Assembly (NCBI GenBank): GCA_052118425.1 | Contig: JBQKHF010000002.1 | Length of the DNA: 64,000 nt | Reading direction: 5' to 3' (one strand) | Source of the DNA: Roseburia_C sp900315735 | GTDB taxonomy: Bacteria; Bacillota; Clostridia; Lachnospirales; Lachnospiraceae | Part shown: one piece after another, positions 54,292 to 61,651 of the stretch | Position numbering within the stretch: position 1 is the stretch's first letter | How the letters are laid out: each line of letters opens with the position of its first letter | Notes under the pieces: generated by a model | What the model saw: only the letters and a program-made list of their open reading frames with translations | The model's database searches: none | Told to the model about the DNA's origin: nothing | Position numbers and translations under genes: made by a program

Positions 54292-55035
54292 TTATGATTC
54301 TTCTTTTGCTCCTGAGTTCTCATTTTCTGTCTTATTCTGAGCATCCTTATTCTGAGTTTCTTTATTCTCAGATTCTTTATTCTTATCCTTTTCGTTTGCA
54401 TTTTCTGCCGCCTTCTTTCCCTGCAGGCGGTCTTCATCTTCCTGCCGCAAATCAAATACATTTAAGATATCTACGCCAAAAATATCATGCATATAAGAAT
54501 AAATCTGCCGGTTATTGATTTCACGATTCTGCTTTTTGATGATATTTTTCTTAAGTTCTACCCTTACTTTGTCAATCCATGCAGTAATTTCATCTGCTTC
54601 TTTGCTGTTCTGACGCAGTCTCTCATAGCAGTAACGCATGCTCTCTAACATCAGTTCCTGATTTGCACTGTTAATATTACGCGGAAGTTCAATTAATTCA
54701 TCTTCGATTTTTTCCATCTTGGCATTGACTTCATCAATCAGCCGCTTATCTTCATCTAGTTTTCTGGAAGAAAGATCTCCCTCGTTTTCCTCATGGGTTC
54801 CCTCCATGTTGGCAACAATGCTTTTCATCAACTGATTCTTGGTCTTTTTCAGTTCCTTTAAATCATTGTTAAGCTTTCCCTGCCGCTCTAACAGCTGATT
54901 TACTTTTTCTTCCAGCTGAGTGATTTCACTGGTTTTTCCGCTTAATGCAAAAAGTCTGTGCCACTTCTGGTCCAATACCAGTATCGGCACTTTTCTGCTC
55001 TCTAATGCTTCCAGAAATTCTTTGTCATCTTTCAT
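54292..55035 (-). CDS. Hypothetical coiled-coil protein
   Basis: A 247-residue protein I do not recognise. An N-terminal globular part (FLEALESRKVPILVLDQKWH) is followed by strong coiled-coil stretches (ITQLEEKVNQLLERQGKLNN, about 38-70; DEVNAKMEKIEDELIEL, about 100-120), a helical region, then a low-complexity Asn/Lys/Glu tail from about residue 205. No signal peptide or membrane helix. It is the second gene of the rex operon, GAGGTG before the ATG. Function unknown. Confidence 0.8.
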   Translation of the reverse strand: MKDDKEFLEALESRKVPILVLDQKWHRLFALSGKTSEITQLEEKVNQLLERQGKLNNDLKELKKTKNQLMKSIVANMEGTHEENEGDLSSRKLDEDKRLIDEVNAKMEKIEDELIELPRNINSANQELMLESMRYCYERLRQNSKEADEITAWIDKVRVELKKNIIKKQNREINNRQIYSYMHDIFGVDILNVFDLRQEDEDRLQGKKAAENANEKDKNKESENKETQNKDAQNKTENENSGAKEES

Positions 55036-55047
55036 GTAAAAACACCT

Positions 55048-55698
55048 CTATTCCAGCGTTTCCTTTTTTCCTTTATTCTTTGTCATATTATAGGACAACT
55101 GCATCAGGCTGTCTGATAAATGTACATTTTCCACTACAACATTTTCATCCAGTACTTCCAGATCCACATGGGCGAAATTCCAGATTGCATGCACTCCAAG
55201 GCTCACCAGCTGGTTCGCCACTGCATCTGCCTTCTCTTTTGGCATAGTCAGTGTAGCAATATCCACCTTATGTGTCTTTACAAATTCTTCCAGTTTATCA
55301 ATCATTTCGATTTTATTGCCACGAATGGATTTTCCACACAAATCCGGATTTACATCAAATAATCCTACGATAACAAAGCCGAGTTTTTCAAACTTCACAT
55401 AATTAGCAAGCGCCTGTCCTAAATTACCGGCTCCGATGATAATAATATTATGCTGTTCATTTAATCCCATAATCTTTCCGATTTCTTCATACAGGAATTG
55501 TACATTGTATCCATATCCCTGCTGTCCAAAGCCACCGAAATTATTTAAATCCTGTCTGATCTGTGACGCTGTCACTTTCATTCTTGCACTCAGTTCATTC
55601 GATGAAATACGTTCTACCCCTTCATCTAAAAGTTCCCCCAGATATCGGTAATATCTTGGCATTCTACGAATTACTGCCTGTGATATTTCTTTGCTCAT
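55048..55698 (-). CDS. rex: Redox-sensing transcriptional repressor Rex
   Basis: A 216-residue repressor that reads the NADH/NAD+ ratio. The winged helix covers about 1-75 (VIRRMPRYYRYLGELLDEG, LSARMKVTASQIRQDLNNFG); the Rossmann loop is IIIGAGNLGQALANYV. MSKEISQAVIRR is the start chosen, with AGGAGGGAC nine bases upstream of 55698. First gene of an operon, with a near-consensus promoter and a likely Rex box in front, so autoregulation is expected. Confidence 0.95.
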   Translation of the reverse strand: MSKEISQAVIRRMPRYYRYLGELLDEGVERISSNELSARMKVTASQIRQDLNNFGGFGQQGYGYNVQFLYEEIGKIMGLNEQHNIIIIGAGNLGQALANYVKFEKLGFVIVGLFDVNPDLCGKSIRGNKIEMIDKLEEFVKTHKVDIATLTMPKEKADAVANQLVSLGVHAIWNFAHVDLEVLDENVVVENVHLSDSLMQLSYNMTKNKGKKETLE

Positions 55699-55734
55699 TC
55701 TGCCAGTCCCTCCTGCTTTCAATACCCTACAATA

Positions 55735-55763
55735 ATTATAGTTTTTTGCCCAAAAGATGTCAA
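55735..55763 (-). promoter_or_regulatory. Consensus promoter of rex
   Basis: Minus-strand TTGACA (55758-55763) and TATAAT (55735-55740) are both perfect and 17 bases apart. Confidence 0.92.
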
Positions 55764-55764
55764 T

Positions 55765-55782
55765 GTGTTACAACTTTAACAA
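55765..55782. promoter_or_regulatory. Probable Rex operator
   Basis: The 18 bases TTGTTAAAGTTGTAACAC (minus strand) match the clostridial Rex pattern TTGTTAA-N4-TTAACAA at 12 of 14 fixed positions. It ends one base before the -35 box and overlaps the stop codon of the upstream ABC-F gene. Confidence 0.7.
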
Positions 55783-57728
55783 TCTTGCTGCAAACTTAAT
55801 TCTTCCCATTTTGCATAGAGTTCTTCCAGAGCTGCCTCTTCCTGCATCTGCTCCTCATGGATTTTGTTTAATTCATAAGAATTTGATGCCACCTCCGGCT
55901 TTGACAGTTCTTCATTTAATGCTTCTATCTTAGCCTCTCTCGCAGCAATTTCTTCTTCGGTACGCTTCAGTTCATTTTCCAGCTTACGCTTTGCTGCCTG
56001 CTGTTTCTTCATTTCTTCCCAGCTTAACTTCTGATTTGCGCCATTAGAAGCACTCTCTGTACCGGTCGTTTCACTGGAAACATTTGCATTATCCTGTGTG
56101 CTCGAACCAAATGCCGCTAACTCCTGAACTTCCTTTTTTTCCAGATAATAGTCATAATTTCCGATATAATTAAGAATCGTTTCATTTTTTAAATCAAGAA
56201 TTCTGCTGGCAGTTTTATTAATGAAATAACGGTCATGAGATACATAAAGCACCGTTCCGGTATAGGAATTGATAGCTGACTCCAAAATCTCTTTCGACAT
56301 AATGTCAAGGTGGTTGGTCGGCTCGTCCAATATCAGAAAGTTTGCATTGGATAACATCAGTTTTGCCAGTGAAACACGGCCTCTTTCTCCACCACTGATG
56401 TCACGAATCCGTTTAAACACATCATCATCCGTAAATAAGAATGCAGCCAGTACATTACGGATTTTCGTTTCTTTAAGATTTGGATAAGCATCTGCGATTT
56501 CATCAAACAACGTCTTATCCGGGTCTAAGTTCTGGTGCTCCTGGTCGTAATATCCGATTTCCACATTACTTCCAAGCTTTACCTCCCCTGCATCTGCATC
56601 TACAATTCCATTGATAATCTTTAAAATCGTGGTTTTTCCGGTACCGTTGTTTCCGATTAAGGCAACTTTTTCGCCACGTTTAATCTGAAAATCAATGCCT
56701 GAAAACAGCTTATGCTCATAGGATTTTGCCAGTCCTGTCACCGTAAGCACATCATTTCCGCTGGCAATTTCCGGCTCTAATGTAATATGCATATCGGTCT
56801 TTTCATCGATTGGCTTCTCGATACGTTCTATTTTATCCAATGCCTTCTCACGGCTTTCCGCACGTTTAATGGACTTTTCACGGTTAAAGGATTTTAACTT
56901 GGATATTACTTCTTCCTGATGCTTGATTTCCCGCTGCTGATTATAATACTGACGCAGCAGGCTTTCCCGCTGTACTTCCTTCTGTTTTGCATATGCGGTA
57001 TAATTTCCCGGAAATACCGTTGCCGTGTGACGGGATATTTCCACTACTTTCGTAACAATCCGGTCTAAGAAATAACGGTCATGGGCTACGATAATTACAG
57101 CTCCCTTATAATTCAAAAGATAGTTTTCAAGCCATGCAATAGATGCCATATCAAGGTGGTTGGTCGGCTCATCGAGCATGATAATGTCAGGCTTGGTTAC
57201 TAACAGTCTGCCTAATGCTACTCTGGTCTTCTGTCCTCCGGATAATTCTGACATTTTCTTTCCAAAATCACTTTCTGAAAAGCCAAGTCCCTTTAACACA
57301 CCGTTTATTTCACTACGAAAAGTCAGTCCGCCCTCTAATTCAAAGGCATGGCTGAAACGGTTGTACTGCTCCATATATTTTTCTAATTCATCTGCGCTTA
57401 CATGCTGCATATCTTCTTCCATTTTGCGAAGCTTTTCTTCTTTTTCGATTAACGAATCGCAGGCATGAAGCACTTCATTATAAATGGTCTCGTTGCTGTC
57501 CTTATCCTGGTACTGTGCCAGATAACCGATGGTTTTTCCTTTTGCAACGGTTACCTCGCCGCTGTCCGGTGCCAGCTCTCCCACTATAATTTTCAATAAC
57601 GTAGATTTGCCGGCACCATTGATGCCGACAATTGCTGTTTTCTCATTATCTTCTACATGAAAAGAAACATTCTGTATTATGGTGTCTGTCCCAAAGGATT
57701 TACTGATGTTCTGACAGGCTAAAATCAT
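55776..57728 (-). CDS. ABC-F family ATPase
   Basis: A 650-residue protein with two ATP-binding cassettes and no membrane domain. Walker A motifs: GINGAGKSTLLKI and GNNGTGKTTILKI; signatures LSGGQKTRVALGRLL and ISGGERGRVSLAKLM. An arm/linker with KSFNREKSIKRAESREKALD separates them, and a C-terminal coiled coil (about 580-645) follows. ABC-F proteins act on the ribosome. Next to rex it corresponds to B. subtilis YdiF by gene order; antibiotic resistance is not indicated. GAGGAG precedes the ATG. Confidence 0.92.
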   Translation of the reverse strand: MILACQNISKSFGTDTIIQNVSFHVEDNEKTAIVGINGAGKSTLLKIIVGELAPDSGEVTVAKGKTIGYLAQYQDKDSNETIYNEVLHACDSLIEKEEKLRKMEEDMQHVSADELEKYMEQYNRFSHAFELEGGLTFRSEINGVLKGLGFSESDFGKKMSELSGGQKTRVALGRLLVTKPDIIMLDEPTNHLDMASIAWLENYLLNYKGAVIIVAHDRYFLDRIVTKVVEISRHTATVFPGNYTAYAKQKEVQRESLLRQYYNQQREIKHQEEVISKLKSFNREKSIKRAESREKALDKIERIEKPIDEKTDMHITLEPEIASGNDVLTVTGLAKSYEHKLFSGIDFQIKRGEKVALIGNNGTGKTTILKIINGIVDADAGEVKLGSNVEIGYYDQEHQNLDPDKTLFDEIADAYPNLKETKIRNVLAAFLFTDDDVFKRIRDISGGERGRVSLAKLMLSNANFLILDEPTNHLDIMSKEILESAINSYTGTVLYVSHDRYFINKTASRILDLKNETILNYIGNYDYYLEKKEVQELAAFGSSTQDNANVSSETTGTESASNGANQKLSWEEMKKQQAAKRKLENELKRTEEEIAAREAKIEALNEELSKPEVASNSYELNKIHEEQMQEEAALEELYAKWEELSLQQDC

Positions 57729-57790
57729 GGAAGTCTCCTCACTTTTTCTCTTCGCCCATAAAATTTTTACAAGGGCTTTTTATAGCTGAA

Positions 57791-57826
57791 AATTCCGGGA
57801 CGGCACACTTTTTGCCATCCCGGAGT
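57791..57826 (-). terminator. Terminator of the citrate operon
   Basis: CCGGGACGGCA (57795-57805) pairs with 57813-57823 through one G-U pair and a 7-base loop, followed on the minus strand by AATTTT. Confidence 0.85.
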
Positions 57827-57833
57827 ATAGATT

Positions 57834-59042
57834 TTATAACATTTTTTCTAATGTAGCACGGATTGCTTTGATAAAGTCTTCACTGTTTAATACAGTCGGA
57901 TTTTCGATTGTTGTAATCAGTGCAAGGTCTTTGGTCATCTTTCCGGACTCAATAGTGTCTACACAGGCTTTTTCCAGTTTGTCAGCAAATGCGCTTAACT
58001 CCTGGTTGCCATCTAATTCACCTCTCTTACGGAGTGCTCCGGTCCATGCAAAAATAGTTGCTACGGAGTTGGTGGATGTTTCTTCTCCTTTGAGGTGTTT
58101 ATAATAGTGACGCTGAACCGTTCCGTGTGCAGCTTCATATTCATAATATCCTGCCGGTGATACCAGTACGGAAGTCATCATAGCAAGTGAACCAAATGCA
58201 GATGATACCATATCACTCATAACATCTCCATCGTAGTTCTTACATGCCCAGATAAAGCCGCCCTCTGCTTTCATCACACGAGCTACCGCATCATCGATTA
58301 AGGTGTAGAAGTATGTAATTCCTGCTTCTTCGAATTTCTCTTTGTATTCTGCATCAAAGATTTCCTGGAAAATATCTTTGAAAGTATGGTCATATTTCTT
58401 GGAAATGGTATCCTTGGTTGCAAACCATAAATCCTGTTTGGTAGAAAGTGCATAGCTAAAGCAGCTTCTTGCAAAGCTTTCGATAGAATCATTTAAATTA
58501 TGCTGTCCCTGGACAACACCTGCTCCGGTAAAGTTATGAATCAGCTCTCTTGTCTCTGTTCCGTCCTCTGCTGTATAAACCAGTTCACATTTACCCGGTC
58601 CCGGAATCTTCATTTCAGAAGCCTTGTATACATCGCCGTAAGCATGTCTTGCAATGGTAATTGGTTTCTTCCAGTTCTTAACACATGGTTCAATTCCCTT
58701 TACAACGATTGGTGCACGGAATACAGTTCCATCTAACATTGCACGGATTGTTCCGTTCGGGCTCTTCCACATTTCCTTTAAGTTGTATTCTGTCATACGT
58801 GCTGCATTTGGTGTAATGGTAGCACATTTTACTGCAACACCATATTTCTTGGTTGCATTTGCAGAATCAACAGTTACCTGGTCATCGGTTTCATTACGAT
58901 GTTCAAGACCCAGGTCATAATATTCTGTATTCAAATCAATAAACGGTAATAACAATTCATCCTTAATCATTTTCCAAAGGATTCTTGTCATTTCGTCTCC
59001 GTCCATTTCAACCAAAGGGGTAGTCATTTTAATTTTGTCCAT
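57834..59042 (-). CDS. icd: NADP-dependent isocitrate dehydrogenase
   Basis: A 402-residue type II (eukaryotic-like) isocitrate dehydrogenase yielding 2-oxoglutarate. TPLVEMDGDEMTRILWK is the conserved start; KCATITPNAARMTEY, SPNGTIRAMLDGTVFRAPI, RHAYGDVYKA and AAHGTVQRHYYKH are signatures. I start at ATG 59042, nine bases after GGAGG. Third gene of the operon with the citrate synthase and the GntR regulator; it feeds glutamate synthesis. Confidence 0.95.
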   Translation of the reverse strand: MDKIKMTTPLVEMDGDEMTRILWKMIKDELLLPFIDLNTEYYDLGLEHRNETDDQVTVDSANATKKYGVAVKCATITPNAARMTEYNLKEMWKSPNGTIRAMLDGTVFRAPIVVKGIEPCVKNWKKPITIARHAYGDVYKASEMKIPGPGKCELVYTAEDGTETRELIHNFTGAGVVQGQHNLNDSIESFARSCFSYALSTKQDLWFATKDTISKKYDHTFKDIFQEIFDAEYKEKFEEAGITYFYTLIDDAVARVMKAEGGFIWACKNYDGDVMSDMVSSAFGSLAMMTSVLVSPAGYYEYEAAHGTVQRHYYKHLKGEETSTNSVATIFAWTGALRKRGELDGNQELSAFADKLEKACVDTIESGKMTKDLALITTIENPTVLNSEDFIKAIRATLEKML

Positions 59043-59060
59043 CTTTCTATCCTCCATTTA

Positions 59061-59720
59061 CTATTTCAGCAGATTGTCCCAGCCATAATTATCCATATTT
59101 TCAATAGTATTTAACATATGGCTTGTTGCAAGCAGCTCTGCCTCTTTTGCATTGTGCTGTTTCAATGCTTCTACAATCTTTTTATGTTCATCATTTGATT
59201 TTACCACACGATCCGGCATTGACAAAGTAATTTTTCGAACTCTTTCCACATAATGATGAAATGCAGACAATTCATGCTTTAACATTTTGCTTCCGGAAGC
59301 TTCATAAAGCACCTCATGAAACTTATTATCCAGTTCCAATATCTGTGCATAATTTTCTTTCTTGGCATGAAATTCTACCAGAAAAATGTTTTCTTCCAGT
59401 TCTGCTATCTGATCCTTGGTAATTCTGTCTGCCGCCCACTTTGCGCAAAGTCCCTCCAGCCGTGCACGGATTTCATAGATATCTTTTACGTCTTCTTTCG
59501 TAATTCCCTCTACGAATGCTCCGCGGTTCGGAATGATTCTGACAAGTCCTTCCAGTTCCAGCTGCCTTAAAGCCTCACGCACCGGAGTACGGCTGACACC
59601 AAGTTCATCACCCAGAGTTTTCTCTTTTAATTCTTCATCGCACTTGTATTTTCCGGATAAGATATTTTCACGAATCGTATGAAATACTCTTCCGCTTAAA
59701 GAATATCCTTCTTCGCCCAC
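59061..59720 (-). CDS. GntR-family regulator (FCD/FadR subfamily)
   Basis: A 219-residue regulator. An N-terminal winged helix (KTLGDELGVSRTPVREALRQLE, split around residue 30-50) precedes the all-helical FCD ligand domain (DIYEIRARLEGLCAKWAA, LDNKFHEVLYEASGS, SNDEHKKIVEALKQHNAKEA), whose Asp and His residues usually bind a metal and an organic acid. Starts at GTG with AAGGAGG upstream. Lying between the citrate synthase and icd, it likely controls them in response to a carboxylate such as citrate; the ligand is inference. Confidence 0.9.
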   Translation of the reverse strand: MGEEGYSLSGRVFHTIRENILSGKYKCDEELKEKTLGDELGVSRTPVREALRQLELEGLVRIIPNRGAFVEGITKEDVKDIYEIRARLEGLCAKWAADRITKDQIAELEENIFLVEFHAKKENYAQILELDNKFHEVLYEASGSKMLKHELSAFHHYVERVRKITLSMPDRVVKSNDEHKKIVEALKQHNAKEAELLATSHMLNTIENMDNYGWDNLLK

Positions 59721-59737
59721 GATAAAGCCTCCTTAAT

Positions 59738-61120
59738 TTATAATACAATTCCGAGTTTTTTACAACAGTCAGTTATCTGTACTACAAGTTCGTTATCTGT
59801 AATTACAGTTACACGTCCCTCATCATACTGCTCATCTACCCACTGTTTGATTGTCTTTACCAGTTCAGAATTTTTATCTACTTTACGGTCATCAGCAAGA
59901 CGGTAATAGGTATTAATCCAGTGTGCAATTCCAGCAAGTCCTGATGTGTTAGAAACAGATACCAGTGCCGGACGATTTAAGAATTTTTCCGTATCAAAAA
60001 TGTTATAAATCTCTTCATTTTTCAAAAGTCCGTCTGCATGGATACCTGCTCTTGTAACATTAAAGTTACTTCCGACGAAAGGTGTACGGCTTGGAATCTT
60101 ATAATTTAATTCTTTTTCATAATACTCAGCCAGTTCTGTGATAACTCTTGTATCCATTCCGTCCAGCGTGCCCTTTAACTGTGCATATTCAAATACCATA
60201 GCTTCCAGAGGTGTATTACCGGTTCTCTCACCAATACCAAATAAGGAGCAGTTGACACCGGATGCACCATACAGCCATGCTGTGGTTGAGTTATTGACTG
60301 CTTTATAGAAATCATTGTGTCCATGCCATTCAATCAGTTCAGAAGGAACTCCTGCATGTGTGGTAAGTCCGTAAATGATACCCGGTACGCTTCGTGGAAT
60401 TACTGCTCCCGGGAAGTTTACACCATATCCCATGGTATCGCAGGCACGAATCTTAATCGGAATATTGTATTCCTTCATCAACTTCATCAGCTCTAAGCAG
60501 AATGGAATTACAAATCCGTAAATATCAGAACGTGTAATATCCTCCAAATGACATCTTGGGCTGATTCCGGTCTCTAAGCATTCACGGATTACACTTAAGT
60601 AAAGGTTCATAACTTCACTTCTGGTCATTTTCATTTTATAGAAAATATGATAATCAGAACAGCTTACCAAAATACCGGTTTCACGCAGTCCCAAATCTTT
60701 TACAAGCTGGAAATCCTGTTTGCTGGCACGAATCCAGCTGGTAACTTCCGGGAATTTATAACCACGCTCTAAGCATTTATAAACGGCATCACGATCCTTC
60801 TTACTATATAAGAAGAACTCACTCTGACGGATTTTTCCCTTTGGACCGCCTAATTTATGTAAGTAATCATAGATGGTTACAATCTGTTCTGTGGTATATG
60901 GTGCTCTTGACTGCTGACCATCACGGAATGTTGTATCAGTAATCCAGATATCTTCCGGCATATTGTGCGGAACGATTCTGTCATTAAATGCAATTTTCGG
61001 AATTTCCTCATATGGAAAAAGATTGCGGAATACATTTGGTTCCTCAACATCTACAAGCTGATAAAAATGCTCTTCCAACTGTAATAGATTTGTTTTTTCA
61101 TTCATAACGACTTCTCTCAT
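59738..61120 (-). CDS. Homocitrate-synthase-like enzyme, probable Re-citrate synthase
   Basis: A 460-residue member of the isopropylmalate/homocitrate synthase superfamily. The TIM-barrel metal-binding motif is ITDTTFRDGQQSRAPYT; WHGHNDFYKAV supplies the two histidines; GERTGNTPLEAM is the third signature. Clostridium kluyveri Re-citrate synthase belongs to this group, and the adjacent icd argues for citrate formation from oxaloacetate and acetyl-CoA instead of leucine or lysine synthesis. ATG at 61120 lies eight bases after AAAGGAG. No aconitase is in the window. Confidence 0.82.
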   Translation of the reverse strand: MREVVMNEKTNLLQLEEHFYQLVDVEEPNVFRNLFPYEEIPKIAFNDRIVPHNMPEDIWITDTTFRDGQQSRAPYTTEQIVTIYDYLHKLGGPKGKIRQSEFFLYSKKDRDAVYKCLERGYKFPEVTSWIRASKQDFQLVKDLGLRETGILVSCSDYHIFYKMKMTRSEVMNLYLSVIRECLETGISPRCHLEDITRSDIYGFVIPFCLELMKLMKEYNIPIKIRACDTMGYGVNFPGAVIPRSVPGIIYGLTTHAGVPSELIEWHGHNDFYKAVNNSTTAWLYGASGVNCSLFGIGERTGNTPLEAMVFEYAQLKGTLDGMDTRVITELAEYYEKELNYKIPSRTPFVGSNFNVTRAGIHADGLLKNEEIYNIFDTEKFLNRPALVSVSNTSGLAGIAHWINTYYRLADDRKVDKNSELVKTIKQWVDEQYDEGRVTVITDNELVVQITDCCKKLGIVL

Positions 61121-61156
61121 GGAACACACTCCTTTGATTCACAAATATTCTTGGAT

Positions 61157-61170
61157 AATTGTATACAATT
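61157..61170. promoter_or_regulatory. Probable GntR-family operator
   Basis: AATTGTATACAATT is a perfect 14-base palindrome lying over the -10 region of the citrate synthase promoter. The TTGTATACAA core fits sites bound by FCD-type GntR regulators. Confidence 0.65.
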
Positions 61171-61187
61171 ATACTTGTATGTGTCAA
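61160..61187 (-). promoter_or_regulatory. Promoter of the citrate synthase operon
   Basis: Minus-strand TTGACA (61182-61187) and TATACA (61160-61165) with a 16-base spacer. The -10 is embedded in the palindrome at 61157-61170. The rest of 61188-61300 is AT-rich; a TGAATA at 61216 recalls a sigma-G -35 but no matching -10 was found. Confidence 0.65.
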
Positions 61188-61305
61188 GAGGTTTTTCAAG
61201 ATTATTCCAAAAAAGTGAATATTTATTAGTATTATCTTTTTGCAACGGCAGATAATAGTATTGTAACCAATCGGTTATATACAAATGCTAAGGAGGAAAT
61301 TTACT

Positions 61306-61509
61306 ATGTCTAATCGTTCGAAAAAATCTTCTGTTCCAGAAGCACAAAGTGCATTAAACCGTTTCAAATTCGAAGTTGCAAGTGAGTTAGGTGTACCACT
61401 GTCTGAGGGATATAATGGGGATTTAACTTCCCGTCAGAATGGTTCCGTAGGCGGTTATATGGTAAAGAAAATGATTGAGGCGCAGGAAAAACAGATGGCT
61501 GAACGCTAA
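61306..61509 (+). CDS. Small acid-soluble spore protein (alpha/beta type)
   Basis: A 67-residue DNA-coating protein of dormant spores. KFEVASELGVPL contains the germination-protease cleavage region (a Glu within FEVASE), and GSVGGYMVKKMIEAQE is the conserved C-terminal DNA-binding motif. ATG at 61306 follows AAGGAGG; an earlier in-frame start would read through this site. It shows the organism has spore-forming capacity. Stands alone with a terminator. Confidence 0.95.
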   Translation: MSNRSKKSSVPEAQSALNRFKFEVASELGVPLSEGYNGDLTSRQNGSVGGYMVKKMIEAQEKQMAER

Positions 61510-61540
61510 TGCATCTTTTTCATTGCCCGCTTAGATGTCA

Positions 61541-61578
61541 AAAGAGACTGTCCACCGGAATCGGTGGACAGTCTCTTT
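61541..61578. terminator. Bidirectional terminator between the spore protein and chemoreceptor genes
   Basis: A perfect 17-base-pair stem (61541-61557 with 61562-61578) with a 4-base loop; TTTT follows on the minus strand, TTTCTC on the plus. Confidence 0.9.
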
Positions 61579-61651
61579 CTCAAGTTCTCCCTTTTCTTTC
61601 TATATCATCTTTCATCACATTTTTCTGTCATGACACATGAGATAACACATA

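Noticed and set aside
61188..61305. Sigma-G promoter of the spore protein gene
   Set aside because: TGAATA is present at 61216-61221, but no CATA-like -10 lies at the right distance.
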